A DNA stretch of 64,000 bases from Micromonospora sp. HK10 (GTDB lineage Bacteria; Actinomycetota; Actinomycetes; Mycobacteriales; Micromonosporaceae): positions 46,537 to 110,536 of the forward strand of contig NZ_KQ058850.1 in NCBI RefSeq assembly GCF_000982955.1. The letters are read 5' to 3'. Positions 1 to 8,850 of the stretch are shown here, one piece after another. Position numbers and translations under genes: made by a program. The stretch's first letter is position 1. Each line of letters begins with the position of its first letter. Below the pieces are notes generated by a model that saw only the letters and a list, made by a program, of their open reading frames with translations, was not told the DNA's origin and ran no database searches.

Positions 1-2
1 CC

Positions 3-341
3 CCGCCGGAAAAGAGTGGCAACTCGGTGCTGCTCTGGGAGGCGGCGGACCCGGTCGGAGCGGGTCCGGCCGGGGCGGACACCCGTGACGGGCTGATCGT
101 CCTCGGGGCCGGCTTCGGCACCGTCCGGCGGGCCCCGCCCGCACAGTTCGGCCGCACGCTCTCGGTCGCGGTGGACACGGCGGACGGGCGGTCGTACTCC
201 GACGCGGTCGCCCTGCCCGAGCAGGTGGCGCAGTTCCCGGCCGACACGCCGCCGACGGCGCTCTCCTTCGACACCGACGACGGGCTGCTCAGCTACGACA
301 CGCTGCGCGCCCACTTCGATCGGGAGATCACCTGCCGCTGA
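3..341 (+). CDS. C-terminal part of an unrecognised protein
   Basis: The frame is open to the left edge, so only the last 112 residues of a longer protein are visible; any GTG inside (for example at 27) is probably internal. The fragment is acidic, without transmembrane segments or a recognisable motif, and ends in a basic DREITCR tail followed by TGA. Its partner upstream is outside the window. It converges with the beta-propeller gene on the other strand across about 140 bases. I do not recognise the family. That it is coding rests on the uninterrupted frame and typical high-GC codon use. Confidence 0.6.
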   Translation, partial: PPEKSGNSVLLWEAADPVGAGPAGADTRDGLIVLGAGFGTVRRAPPAQFGRTLSVAVDTADGRSYSDAVALPEQVAQFPADTPPTALSFDTDDGLLSYDTLRAHFDREITCR

Positions 342-482
342 TCCCCGGACGGCACCGCCGAGGAGGCCGAGGGGCCGGGGGTCTCGCGCGGGCCGCACCG
401 GCCGCTCCCGTGCTTTGCGGCACATCGCTGGCAGGTGGTTCGGGCGGCTCGGGCCCGTCGCCGGCTATCTTGCCGGCGATGG

Positions 483-1862
483 TCACGGCGTTCGCGCAGC
501 CGGTGATGTCCGCCGGGGCGGACGCGATCTGCGGCGCCAGAACAGGAGCGCGCCGCCGAGCACGACGACCCCGATGAGCGCGTCCACGAGCATCGGCCGG
601 GGGCCGCGCTGCGGACGACCGGCGTTCCGGACGGTCAGGTCGGGCAGCAGGCCGGTGGCGAGGTGCAGGTCGAAAAGCTGGCAGCTCTGGGAGCCCAGTT
701 CGCAGCTGCTACCCGTGTCGAACGAGGACAGGGTCCGCCGGGAGCCGGCATCGAGTCGCACCTCGGCCAGCGAGGCGTGTCCCGCGTCGTTGACGGTGGC
801 GACGACCACGCTGTCCGCCGCGCGCCAGCCGAGCAGTTGCACGACGTCCGGGACCGCCGCCGGTGGTGTCCGGACCCCGGAAAGGGGCAGGAACTGGACG
901 TCGCCCACCTTCCACAGGAAGACACCGTGACTGGTGTCGCCACCCGTGCTGCCGGTGAACGGCCCGTCCGCGAGCCAGGGCACGGTGGCCAGGAACGTAC
1001 CGTCCGGCGACCAGCCGACCTCGGCCGCCAGCTCGCGTCCGCGCGGGATCTGCACCCGGCGAAGCTCGCGGCCGTCGAGGTCGACGAGGTGGGCCGTCTG
1101 ACCCACCTGTACGGCGAGCCGTCGGCTGTCCGCCGCGAACGCCGCCGTCCACGCCGGCCTGATCGCAGGCACCTCGGTGCTCCGCCCGCTCGACAGGTCG
1201 AGCAGGCGCAGCGTACCGGTGCGGGCCACCTCGGCCTCGACGACGTTCACGGTGCCGAACTCTCCGGAGTGGCTGAGGGGGGCAGCGCTGTAGGCGACGT
1301 GGCGGCCGTCCGGCGACCAGGCCAGCAGCCGCACGCCGACCGGGTCTCCGAGCGGGATCGACCGGCGCTTGCCCGTGGCCAGGTCGACCAGGAGCAGGTC
1401 GCGGGTCGCGCCGCGATCGTCGCCGAGCAGCACGCGGGTGCCGTCCGGGGCGAGCAACGCCGAGGGGCGGTCGCGCTCCTCCATGGCGTCGACCCGCCGG
1501 TACGTGTCCGCGTCGGCCCCGACGATCAGCGACTGGAACATGTTGAACGTCTCGCCGTTGCCGTAACCGTAGAGGGCTATCGCGCGGCCGGGCGGGGCTT
1601 TCGTGACGGTGCTGGTGAGCATCGAGTACCCGGCGAAGCGGTCCGGCAGGCTCGGCGTGGCCGCCGGGGCTGCCGGCCGGACCGGGAGCGGAACGCCGGG
1701 CGCGACCAGACCGGCCAGGACGAGCACGACGGCGGCGCACGCCGCCGTGGCGGCCATCCGGCGGCGCCGGACCGAGCGGCGAGCCCGGGTGAGTACGGTG
1801 TCCAGGTATCCGGGCGGCAGCGGCGGGGGCTCGTCCGGCAGGGTGGCGAACAGTTCTCTCAT
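483..1862 (-). CDS. membrane-anchored beta-propeller (WD40/TolB-like) protein, sigma-factor partner
   Basis: A 459-residue protein. A short cytoplasmic N-terminus (MRELFATLPDEPPPLPPG) is followed by an Arg-rich stretch and one membrane segment at about residues 37-57. A long extracytoplasmic domain follows with repeated blade motifs of the TolB/WD40 kind (LAWSPDGRHVAYS, VGWSPDGTFLATV). A second hydrophobic segment near the C-terminus (ALIGVVVLGGALLFW) ends in a basic tail. The ATG overlaps the stop of the upstream SigE-type sigma factor by four bases, so the two are co-translated. In actinomycetes such proteins sit where an anti-sigma factor would be. A regulatory role through the N-terminal tail is inference; no zinc-binding anti-sigma motif is visible. 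Confidence 0.8.
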   Translation of the reverse strand: MRELFATLPDEPPPLPPGYLDTVLTRARRSVRRRRMAATAACAAVVLVLAGLVAPGVPLPVRPAAPAATPSLPDRFAGYSMLTSTVTKAPPGRAIALYGYGNGETFNMFQSLIVGADADTYRRVDAMEERDRPSALLAPDGTRVLLGDDRGATRDLLLVDLATGKRRSIPLGDPVGVRLLAWSPDGRHVAYSAAPLSHSGEFGTVNVVEAEVARTGTLRLLDLSSGRSTEVPAIRPAWTAAFAADSRRLAVQVGQTAHLVDLDGRELRRVQIPRGRELAAEVGWSPDGTFLATVPWLADGPFTGSTGGDTSHGVFLWKVGDVQFLPLSGVRTPPAAVPDVVQLLGWRAADSVVVATVNDAGHASLAEVRLDAGSRRTLSSFDTGSSCELGSQSCQLFDLHLATGLLPDLTVRNAGRPQRGPRPMLVDALIGVVVLGGALLFWRRRSRPPRRTSPAARTP

Positions 1863-2365
1863 GGCGTGTCCACCCCTCCGGGCACGTAGTTGGGCAGCAG
1901 GCGGCGCAGCGCCGCGATGGCGTACGAGGTCTGGCTCTTCACGGTGCCGGTCGAGCACCCCAGTGCCGCGGCGGTCTGCGCGACGTCGAGGTCCTCCCAG
2001 TAGCGCAGGACCAGCACCGCGCGCTGCCCGCGAGACAGTTTCGTGAGCGCGTCCAGCAGGTCGACGCGGTGGTCGGCGCCGGCCAGCGGCGTCACGGGGG
2101 GCCCGGTCACGTCGGCCACGGGTCGGACCCGGCGGGTCCAGGACCGCTCGCGCTCGGCCAGGTAGGCGTGGATCAGCACCGCCCGCACGTAGGCGTCGAC
2201 CGACTCCGCTGCCGACGCCTTGCGCCAATGCCGGTAGAGCGCGACGAGGCACTCCTGCACCAGGTCGTCCGCGGCCGACCACTGCCCGCACAGCCGGTAC
2301 GCCAGCCGTCGCAGCCAGGGCATGCGCGCCTGCACGTACTCGACGTACTCCCGTTCACTCCGCAA
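1859..2365 (-). CDS. ECF RNA polymerase sigma factor, SigE family
   Basis: A 168-residue sigma-70 factor with region 2 at about residues 10-75 (AADDLVQECLVALYRHW) and region 4 near the C-terminus (LSRGQRAVLVLRYWEDLDVAQTA, GCSTGTVKSQ as the helix-turn-helix). Length and sequence fit the actinobacterial SigE-family ECF factors. The start is TTG at 2365: the frame closes upstream at about 2386, and GGGAGG lies about six bases before the TTG, so this is the only well-placed start. It is cotranscribed with the membrane beta-propeller gene, whose ATG overlaps its TGA. It presumably directs a small envelope-stress regulon; the signal is unknown. Confidence 0.92.
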   Translation of the reverse strand: MRSEREYVEYVQARMPWLRRLAYRLCGQWSAADDLVQECLVALYRHWRKASAAESVDAYVRAVLIHAYLAERERSWTRRVRPVADVTGPPVTPLAGADHRVDLLDALTKLSRGQRAVLVLRYWEDLDVAQTAAALGCSTGTVKSQTSYAIAALRRLLPNYVPGGVDTP

Positions 2366-2666
2366 GCCAGCCTCCCACCAACACTAGGAGTGGGTCGGTG
2401 CCCGTTCCGGTTGTGGGGGTCGTGCTCGAAGTTGAGCGGTGGTCGAGGCCCGCAGGTCGTGTACTGCGCCGGGTGGGCCGACGGCGGGCGTGGCGGGGGT
2501 CGTCCCGGCTCAGTCGAGGGCCAGCATCCACTGCACGGCGTCGCGCGCGGCCGCGATGCCGGGCTCGCGAGACTGCGCGGTGAAGACGAGCACCCGATCA
2601 GCGCGCACTGTAGTCACCGCGGTGCACCGACGGTTTCCGGGGCGTCCGGCACGTCGGGCCGGCGAG
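2366..2666. other. intergenic region with a possible gene relic
   Basis: About 300 bases between the sigma-factor gene and the next regulator. The sigma-factor promoter must lie in its left part. On the minus strand 2510-2596 reads as a plausible C-terminus (VLVFTAQSREPGIAAARD, then a TGA), but the frame extends only to about 2692 with poor coding character and no good start. It may be the eroded end of an older gene. No repeat or RNA structure was recognised. Confidence 0.3.
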
Positions 2667-3323
2667 CTACGCCCCCGCGGTGACCAGGTCAACCTGACAT
2701 TCGTGTGGCCGGACGAACGGGGTCAGGCGCGCGTCGATCGCCGTCCGGCCGCCCTGTTCGACGAGGCCTTGCAGCAGCCCGAGGTGCATGGCGCAGACGA
2801 TGCCCGGATGGTTTTCCGCCAGCGGCCGGAACGGGCACGCATGCAGGGTTATCCGCGTGTCTCCGCCGTCCGCTGTGACGGTGGGCTGGAAGCCGAACTC
2901 GGTGAACAGCGCGGTGACCGTACTGGTGATGTCCTGCGGGTCGTCGGGCCGGTCAGCGGGTTTCGGGCGGAGTCGGTGCGCCCAGGCCCGGCCGGCGCTC
3001 CGGGCGGCTTCGCCGCCGTCGGTGCTGTCCAGGTGGTCGACGAGGACGGTCGCGAGAAGCGCGTACCCGGTGTCCTGCGTCCCGGCGGTTGTCGGCTCGT
3101 ACACGGTGCGCGGCCGGCCACGCCGGCCTTGCCGGGCTGGACTTTCCCGCACGAAGCCCGTCCTGATCAGCACGTCGAGGTGGAACCGGACGGTGTTGGG
3201 ATGCAGGCCGGTGGCAGCGGCCAGCGCAGCGGCGTCCAGCGGCGCGGCGGCGGACCGCAGCGCCTGCAGCAACTGTCGTCTGCTGGGGACGGCGAGTGCG
3301 CCGAAGGTCACGTCGTCAGGCAC
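2667..3323 (-). CDS. winged-helix regulator with C-terminal cysteines (SufR/ArsR-like)
   Basis: A 218-residue regulator if translated from the GTG at 3323. The N-terminal 75 residues form a winged HTH of ArsR type (GALAVPSRRQLLQALR, LHPNTVRFHLDVLI, RGRPRTVYEPT as the wing). The C-terminal domain carries Cys163, Cys177 and Cys209; the CX13C pair followed by a third Cys resembles the cluster-binding domain of SufR-type Fe-S repressors, although SufR has four cysteines. Binding of a metal or Fe-S cluster is inference. The start is uncertain: GTG at 3338 is also in frame and no strong ribosome site is seen. It is divergent from the stress-protein genes, which it may control. Confidence 0.75.
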   Translation of the reverse strand: MPDDVTFGALAVPSRRQLLQALRSAAAPLDAAALAAATGLHPNTVRFHLDVLIRTGFVRESPARQGRRGRPRTVYEPTTAGTQDTGYALLATVLVDHLDSTDGGEAARSAGRAWAHRLRPKPADRPDDPQDITSTVTALFTEFGFQPTVTADGGDTRITLHACPFRPLAENHPGIVCAMHLGLLQGLVEQGGRTAIDARLTPFVRPHECQVDLVTAGA

Positions 3324-3374
3324 CCCATGAATATACACAACGAGTATGGTAAAAAATAACCGCAGGGAGGCGAC
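3324..3374. promoter_or_regulatory. AT-rich divergent promoter island
   Basis: The 51 bases between the regulator and the universal stress gene are strikingly AT-rich for this genome (3331-3359 is nearly all A/T with TATACACAACGAGTATGG inside). ATAC and GTAT half-sites separated by seven bases could be part of an operator. GGGAGG at 3364-3369 is the ribosome site for the stress gene. Confidence 0.45.
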
Positions 3375-3902
3375 ATGATGAGGCAGGATGATCACCGTTG
3401 GTCGCGCCGGCGAACGATCGTCGTCGGCGTCGACGGCTCCTCCGGATCGAAGACCGCCTTGCGCTGGGCGCTCGAGCAGGCCGAGCGGACCGCCGCCGAC
3501 GTCGAGGCGGTGAACGTCTGGACGCCGGAACCGGCCCACTACGCCTACCTGCCGGTCGCGCTCGCCGTGGATGACCTCGCCAGCGCCGCCGAGACGGCGT
3601 TGCTGGACACGCTGGTCGAGGTGACCCGCCAGTACGGCCGTTCGGTGCCGATCCGCCCCCGCGTGCTACGAGGGCTTCCCGTCGAGGAGCTGCTCCACGC
3701 CGCCAGATCCGCGCAACTGCTGGTCCTCGGCGCACCCACGCACGGCACCCTCGCCGGCCTGCTGCTGGGCTCGGTCAGCCACCAGTGCGTGCAACGCGCG
3801 ACCTGCCCGGTCCTGATCGCCCCGGCCGTGCCGCACCGCCCGTCTGCCCAGTCGCTCGGCTGGGCCGATGTGGACCACCGGGTCATACCACCGAGGAGCT
3901 GA
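3375..3902 (+). CDS. universal stress protein, UspA family
   Basis: A single-domain 175-residue Usp protein. The first strand and loop read TIVVGVDGSSGSKTALRWAL, and the ATP-binding signature near residue 118 reads GAPTHGTLAGLLLGSVS, close to the G-x2-G-x9-G-S/T pattern of the nucleotide-binding subgroup. The chain ends CPVLIAP plus a 20-residue tail. ATG codons at 3375 and 3378 are both possible behind GGGAGG; the first is used. It is followed by an Acg-type nitroreductase, a pairing also seen in hypoxia or dormancy gene sets of actinobacteria, so a stress or low-oxygen role is likely but inferred. Confidence 0.88.
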   Translation: MMRQDDHRWSRRRTIVVGVDGSSGSKTALRWALEQAERTAADVEAVNVWTPEPAHYAYLPVALAVDDLASAAETALLDTLVEVTRQYGRSVPIRPRVLRGLPVEELLHAARSAQLLVLGAPTHGTLAGLLLGSVSHQCVQRATCPVLIAPAVPHRPSAQSLGWADVDHRVIPPRS

Positions 3903-3978
3903 ACGCCGTACCGCCTCCAGCCACGGCACCGGCCCGGTCCGGCCGGACACGGCGAGCATCGTTGCGAAGAAGGCAGCC

Positions 3979-4998
3979 ATGAGACCCACGACGTCGTACA
4001 CCGAGATGACAATCCCGTCGGACGTGCTCGCCAGCGCCGCGGCCGCCGCCGCGCGCTACGCCCCATCGATCCTCAACACCCAGCCGTGGCGATGGCGGGT
4101 ACGTGCGGACCGGCTGGAATTGTTCGCCGAACCCCGTCGTCACCTGACCGCCACCGACCCCGACGGTCGGATGCTGATCCTCAGTTGCGGCATCCTCCTG
4201 CACCACGCGTGCGTCGCCCTGGCCGCCCAGGGCTGGACCGCGCGGATCGTCCGCACCCCCAGCATGTCCCCGACCGTACCGCTGGCCGTGCTGCACGGCT
4301 TCGAAGCGGCCACGGTCACCCCGGCCACGCGCCAGCAGGAACAGGCCATGCGGACGCGACGCACCGACCGGCGGCCCGTCAGCGACCAGCCCATCGCATC
4401 GCCCATCATCCGTGCCATCACCGCCAGCGCCCCCGGTGCCGTCGGCCTGCAGATCCTGACCGCCGAGCAGGTCATCGAGCTGGCCGCCGCCGTGTCGAGA
4501 GCCGACGCGGTGCAGAGCCAGGACCCGTTCGCCCGCGACGAGTTGAATTGCTGGACGAGCCGGCCCACGACCGACGGCGTCGGGCTGCCCCCGGAGGTGC
4601 TGCCGGACCGGCCGCCACAGACCACCGTTCCGGGCCGCGGGTTCGGCCATCGAGGAACCCTGCCGACCGGGGCCGGCCACGACCGGGCCGCGACGTATGC
4701 GCTGCTCTACGGCGGAGGCGACGATCCGGCCTGGTGGCTGCAGGCTGGCGAGACGCTGTCCGCCAGCTGGCTCACCGCGACCGCGATGGAGGTGTCGGTG
4801 CTGCCGATGAGCGACGTCATCGCGGTCCCCGGCACCCGGGAAGCCCTGCGCCGGATGCTGAAGCCCTGCGACCGCCCGTACCTGGCGTTGCGGCTGGGGG
4901 TCGCCGACCCGGTGCCGGGCCGACCGCCGCGCACCCCTCGACTACCGACCGATCAGGTCGTCGAGGTGCTCGCGCCCGGCGCCTTCCGAGACCACTGA
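3979..4998 (+). CDS. Acg-family FMN-binding nitroreductase-like protein
   Basis: A 339-residue protein with the features of the Acg family (the mycobacterial dormancy-associated nitroreductase homologue): an N-terminal APSILNTQPWRWRV segment, a middle TRRTDRRPVSDQP segment, and a C-terminal ALRLGVADPVPGRPPRTPR tail. The family has a nitroreductase fold with a lid that covers FMN, and may store rather than turn over flavin. ATG at 3979 is chosen because AAGAAGG lies just upstream and the length then fits the family; a longer frame exists but is implausible. It follows the Usp gene by 76 bases and precedes aceE. Confidence 0.85.
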   Translation: MRPTTSYTEMTIPSDVLASAAAAAARYAPSILNTQPWRWRVRADRLELFAEPRRHLTATDPDGRMLILSCGILLHHACVALAAQGWTARIVRTPSMSPTVPLAVLHGFEAATVTPATRQQEQAMRTRRTDRRPVSDQPIASPIIRAITASAPGAVGLQILTAEQVIELAAAVSRADAVQSQDPFARDELNCWTSRPTTDGVGLPPEVLPDRPPQTTVPGRGFGHRGTLPTGAGHDRAATYALLYGGGDDPAWWLQAGETLSASWLTATAMEVSVLPMSDVIAVPGTREALRRMLKPCDRPYLALRLGVADPVPGRPPRTPRLPTDQVVEVLAPGAFRDH

Positions 4999-5160
4999 CG
5001 ACGACGGCCGGCCACCGGGACACCTCGGCCGAGCGCAACGCGCGGCCGAGGTCGGGCCGAGCGGATCGGTGCGCCGCGATTCGTCGGCACCACCCGGCCC
5101 GCCCAGGCGGTAGCTGCCTCCAGGCGAACGCCCGGATGAGCCCTGGAGAAAGGAACGACG

Positions 5161-7863
5161 ATGGAACGTAGGCCCGGGCGACGCCCGGTGATCAGCACTG
5201 GTCTGCCGAGCCAGCTTCCGGACATCGACCCTGAAGAGACCAGTGAATGGGTCGAGTCGCTTGATGGTGTCATCGACGAGCGCGGAACCAAGCGCGCCCG
5301 CTACGTGATGCTGCGCCTGCTCGAGCGGGCCCGCGAGCGTCAGGTCGGGGTGCCGTCGCTGACGACGACCGATTACATCAACACCATCCCGCCGGAGCGG
5401 GAGCCGTGGTTCCCCGGTGACGAGCACATCGAGCGGCGGATCCGGGCCTACATCCGCTGGAACGCCGCCATGCTGGTGCACCGGGCGCAGCGCCCCGAGA
5501 TCGGCGTGGGCGGTCACATCTCCACGTTCGCCAGTTCGGCGTCGTTGTACGAGGTGGGCTTCAACCACTTCTTCCGGGGCAAGGACCACCCGGGCGGCGG
5601 CGACCACATCTTCTACCAGGGCCACGCCTCCCCCGGCATGTACGCGCGGGCGTTTCTGGAGGGCCGGCTCAGCGCCGATCAGCTCGACGGGTTCCGGCAG
5701 GAGCTGTCGCACCCGGGCGGTGGTCTGCCGTCGTACCCGCACCCGCGGCTGATGCCGGACTTCTGGGAGTTCCCGACCGTGTCGATGGGTCTGGGGCCGA
5801 TGAACGCGATCTACCAGGCGCGGTTCAACCGGTACCTGCACCACCGGGGCATCAAGGACACCTCCCAGCAGCACGTGTGGGCGTTCCTGGGCGACGGTGA
5901 GATGGACGAGGTGGAGTCCCTCGGCGCGATCGGCGTGGCCGCCCGGGAGGAGTTGGACAACCTCACCTTCGTGATCAACTGCAACCTGCAGCGCCTGGAC
6001 GGCCCGGTCCGGGGCAACGGCAAGGTCATGCAGGAGTTGGAGGCGTTCTTCCGGGGCGCCGGCTGGAACGTGATCAAGGTGGTGTGGGGTCGGGAATGGG
6101 ACCCGCTGCTCGCGGCGGACACCGACGGCGCGTTGGTCAACCTCATGAACACCACCCCCGACGGTGACTACCAGACCTACAAGGCCGAGTCCGGGGCGTA
6201 CGTGCGGGAGCACTTCTTCGGCCGTGACCCGCGCACCCGCAAGATGGTCGAGCACCTGTCCGACGACGAGATCTGGAACCTCAAGCGGGGTGGTCACGAC
6301 TACCGCAAGCTCTACGCGGCCTACAAGGCGGCCATGGAGCACACCGGCCAGCCCACGGTGATCCTGGCCAAGACCATCAAGGGCTGGACGCTGGGCTCGC
6401 ACTTCGAGGCCCGCAACGCCACCCACCAGATGAAGAAGCTGACGCTGGAGGACCTCAAGCTCTTCCGCGACCGCCTCTACCTCGACATCCCCGACAAGCA
6501 GCTGGAGGAGAACCCCTACCTCCCGCCCTACTACCGCCCCGCCGACACCTCCGACGAAATCGAATACCTACACGAACGGCGCAAGCAACTCGGCGGCTAC
6601 CTGCCGAGTCGGGTGATCCGGAGCCAGCCGCTGAGCCTGCCCAGCGACGCCGCGTACGCGAGCGTGAAACGTGGCTCGGGCGGCCAGGCGGTGGCCACCA
6701 CCATGGCCCTGGTACGGCTGGTCAAGGACCTGATCAAAGATCCCGGGATCGGGCACCGGCTGGTGCCGATCATTCCGGACGAGGCGCGCACCTTCGGGCT
6801 GGACGCGCTCTTCCCCACCAGGAAGATCTACTCACCGCACGGGCAGACCTACACCTCGGTCGACCGGGAGCTGCTGCTGTCCTACCAGGAGGCGACCGAC
6901 GGCCAGCTCCTGCACGAGGGGATTACCGAGGCCGGCGCGACGGCGTCCTGGACGGCCGTCGGCACGTCGTACGCCACGCACGGGGAACCGATGATCCCGC
7001 TCTACATCTTCTACTCGATGTTCGGCTTCCAGCGCACCGGCGACGGGCTCTGGGCCGCGGCCGACCAGATGGCACGGGGCTTCCTGCTCGGCGCGACCGC
7101 CGGCCGCACCACACTCAACGGCGAGGGCCTGCAGCATCAGGACGGCCACTCGCTCCTGCTCGCCTCGACCAATCCCGCCTGCGTGGCCTACGACGCGGCC
7201 TACGCCTACGAGCTGGGTCACATCGTGCGGGACGGCCTGCGTCGCATGTACGGCGAGGCGCAGGAGAACATCTTCTACTACCTCACCGTCTACAACGAGC
7301 CGATCTTCCAGCCGGCCGAACCGGATGACGTCGACGTCGAGGGCATCGTGGCCGGGATGCACCGGCTCCGTGGCGCCGGCAACGCCGGGGCACCGGCGGC
7401 GCACATCCTGGCATCCGGTATCGCCGTGCCGGCCGCGCTGGCCGCGCAACGCCTGCTCAGTGACGACTGGGGCGTGGCCGCCGACGTCTGGTCGGTGACC
7501 TCCTGGACCGAACTGCGCCGCGAGGCCCTCGCCGCCGACGGGTGGAACCTGCACCATCCGGACGAGCCGCCCCGCGTCCCGTACGTCACCCGCCGGCTGC
7601 GCGAGCACACCGCGCCTGTGGTGGCCGTGTCCGACTGGATGCGCGCGGTACCGGACCAGATCGCCCGCTTCGTACCCGATCGATGGGCTTCTCTGGGCAC
7701 CGACGGATTCGGCAGGAGCGACACCCGCCCGGCCCTGCGCCGGCATTTCCACACCGATGCGGCATCGATCGCCCTGCGCGTGATGCAGGAACTGGTCGCG
7801 AGCGGACCGGTGGACCGGGCCACGCTCCGCGAGGCGCAGGCGGCGTACGCCGGCACCGGATGA
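5161..7863 (+). CDS. aceE: pyruvate dehydrogenase E1 component, homodimeric type
   Basis: The 900-residue length matches homodimeric AceE. It catalyses thiamine-diphosphate-dependent decarboxylation of pyruvate and acetyl transfer to the lipoyl domain of E2. The ThDP-binding motif starts near residue 244 (GDGEMDEVESLGAI, ending in NCN). Typical AceE blocks are present: YQGHASPGMYARAFLEGRL, LAKTIKGWTLG, GFQRTGDGLWAAADQMARGF and NGEGLQHQDGHSLL. ATG at 5161 sits behind GAAAGGA with good spacing. E2 and E3 genes are not nearby, as is usual in actinobacteria. The upstream stress genes suggest it may be a condition-specific copy; a genome search for a second aceE would test this. Confidence 0.96.
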   Translation: MERRPGRRPVISTGLPSQLPDIDPEETSEWVESLDGVIDERGTKRARYVMLRLLERARERQVGVPSLTTTDYINTIPPEREPWFPGDEHIERRIRAYIRWNAAMLVHRAQRPEIGVGGHISTFASSASLYEVGFNHFFRGKDHPGGGDHIFYQGHASPGMYARAFLEGRLSADQLDGFRQELSHPGGGLPSYPHPRLMPDFWEFPTVSMGLGPMNAIYQARFNRYLHHRGIKDTSQQHVWAFLGDGEMDEVESLGAIGVAAREELDNLTFVINCNLQRLDGPVRGNGKVMQELEAFFRGAGWNVIKVVWGREWDPLLAADTDGALVNLMNTTPDGDYQTYKAESGAYVREHFFGRDPRTRKMVEHLSDDEIWNLKRGGHDYRKLYAAYKAAMEHTGQPTVILAKTIKGWTLGSHFEARNATHQMKKLTLEDLKLFRDRLYLDIPDKQLEENPYLPPYYRPADTSDEIEYLHERRKQLGGYLPSRVIRSQPLSLPSDAAYASVKRGSGGQAVATTMALVRLVKDLIKDPGIGHRLVPIIPDEARTFGLDALFPTRKIYSPHGQTYTSVDRELLLSYQEATDGQLLHEGITEAGATASWTAVGTSYATHGEPMIPLYIFYSMFGFQRTGDGLWAAADQMARGFLLGATAGRTTLNGEGLQHQDGHSLLLASTNPACVAYDAAYAYELGHIVRDGLRRMYGEAQENIFYYLTVYNEPIFQPAEPDDVDVEGIVAGMHRLRGAGNAGAPAAHILASGIAVPAALAAQRLLSDDWGVAADVWSVTSWTELRREALAADGWNLHHPDEPPRVPYVTRRLREHTAPVVAVSDWMRAVPDQIARFVPDRWASLGTDGFGRSDTRPALRRHFHTDAASIALRVMQELVASGPVDRATLREAQAAYAGTG

Positions 7864-7891
7864 GAGGCGGCACGGATTCCGGGTCGCCGGT

Positions 7892-7922
7892 CCGCATCCG
7901 GTTCCGCGGCAGCCGGATGCGG
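7892..7922. terminator. hairpin between convergent aceE and Clp-N gene
   Basis: Perfect 10-bp arms (CCGCATCCGG at 7892-7901 and CCGGATGCGG at 7913-7922) with an 11-base loop lie between two convergent genes. There is no strong T-run, as is common in actinobacteria. It probably acts in both directions. Confidence 0.6.
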
Positions 7923-7923
7923 G

Positions 7924-8631
7924 TCAGCCCGCGATGAGTGCGGCGACTGCGCCGTCCGAGGTGACCGCGCGCCCGGTCGTGCGCTGGTAGCGCCGGACGA
8001 GATCCTGGTGGCGGGATCGCCGACCGATCCAGCGTTCGGCGCGCAGCAGCGGGTTGCGCCGCGGTGGGGGAAAGGCGCTGGCCAACTCGGCGAGGAGGGC
8101 CACGGGGTCGACGCCGGCGGCCCGTAGGACCCACCCGGCGCCCGGGTCGAGCGCGACGAGGGTCAGCGCGAGGTGTTCCGGACGGTGTTCGCGGTCGCGG
8201 CGGGCGAGCGCGAGCCGCAGTGACGCCTCGTAGGCCGCCTGGGCGTCGAGGCCGAGCGGCGGGTTCATCCGAGCGCAACGCCGTCGTGCCCTGGCCGCCC
8301 CGAACGGCAGCCGGGGTTCGGCTGCGGTCGGCCGATCCAGGCCGGCCGGGCCCAGCCGGGACAGCAGCCGGTCCGCGTCGATGCCGAGCGGCGCCAGCGT
8401 GTCGCGGTCGGCGGCGGCCCCGGCGCCCAGCGGCCCGGCCTGGCACACCGCCTCCTCGACGGCCGCCCCGGTCGCACCGAGCCGGCTGAGCACGGCACTG
8501 ACCGCGCCACCCGCCGCGCCGAGGGCCAGCAGGAGGTGCTCGCTGCCGACGCGGCGGTGGCCGAGCCGGCGGGCCAGGGCCGAAGCGTGGCCCACCGCGC
8601 GGTGGAGCTCGGGGTGATCGCCCTGGAACAT
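7924..8631 (-). CDS. Clp repeat (Clp-N) domain protein without ATPase
   Basis: A 235-residue protein with two Clp-N-like repeats. The first is about residues 5-60 (RRVGSEHLLLALGAAGGA), the second about residues 125-185 (REHRPEHLALTLVALDPGAG). No AAA+ module follows, so it cannot be a ClpC unfoldase; a stand-alone Clp-N protein could bind substrates or compete with the ClpC N-domain. The ATG at 8631 overlaps the TGA of the upstream HTH gene (TGATG), and GGAGG lies inside that gene's end. A TTG one codon upstream is also possible. Coupled translation makes it the effector of the HTH regulator's operon. Confidence 0.82.
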   Translation of the reverse strand: MFQGDHPELHRAVGHASALARRLGHRRVGSEHLLLALGAAGGAVSAVLSRLGATGAAVEEAVCQAGPLGAGAAADRDTLAPLGIDADRLLSRLGPAGLDRPTAAEPRLPFGAARARRRCARMNPPLGLDAQAAYEASLRLALARRDREHRPEHLALTLVALDPGAGWVLRAAGVDPVALLAELASAFPPPRRNPLLRAERWIGRRSRHQDLVRRYQRTTGRAVTSDGAVAALIAG

Positions 8632-8849
8632 CAAGCCTCCTCGTAGCGGCGGTACTTGCGGTGCACGGTCTGTTTGGTGACGCCCAGCCGGACGGCGATC
8701 TCCTGCCAGGACCAGCCGGCTCGGCGCGCCGCGGCGACCTGCTCGATTTCCAGCTGTTCCAGCAGGCGGCGCAGGCGGGCCACGGCGCGCAGGGCGGTGT
8801 CGGGATCGCTGCCGCGGGCGGCGCGGTCAAGGTCGGCGATCGCGGACAT
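8631..8849 (-). CDS. small HTH protein preceding the Clp-N gene
   Basis: A 72-residue protein when started at the ATG at 8849, as the family usually is; a longer frame to 8984 runs through the operator and is rejected. It is mostly helical, and its C-terminal half is a helix-turn-helix (AGWSWQEIAVRLGVTKQTVH, ending in KYRRYEEA). It is translationally coupled to the Clp-N gene. A palindrome begins two bases upstream of its start codon, which suggests it represses its own operon. What induces the operon is not visible. Confidence 0.82.
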   Translation of the reverse strand: MSAIADLDRAARGSDPDTALRAVARLRRLLEQLEIEQVAAARRAGWSWQEIAVRLGVTKQTVHRKYRRYEEA

Positions 8850-8850
8850 G

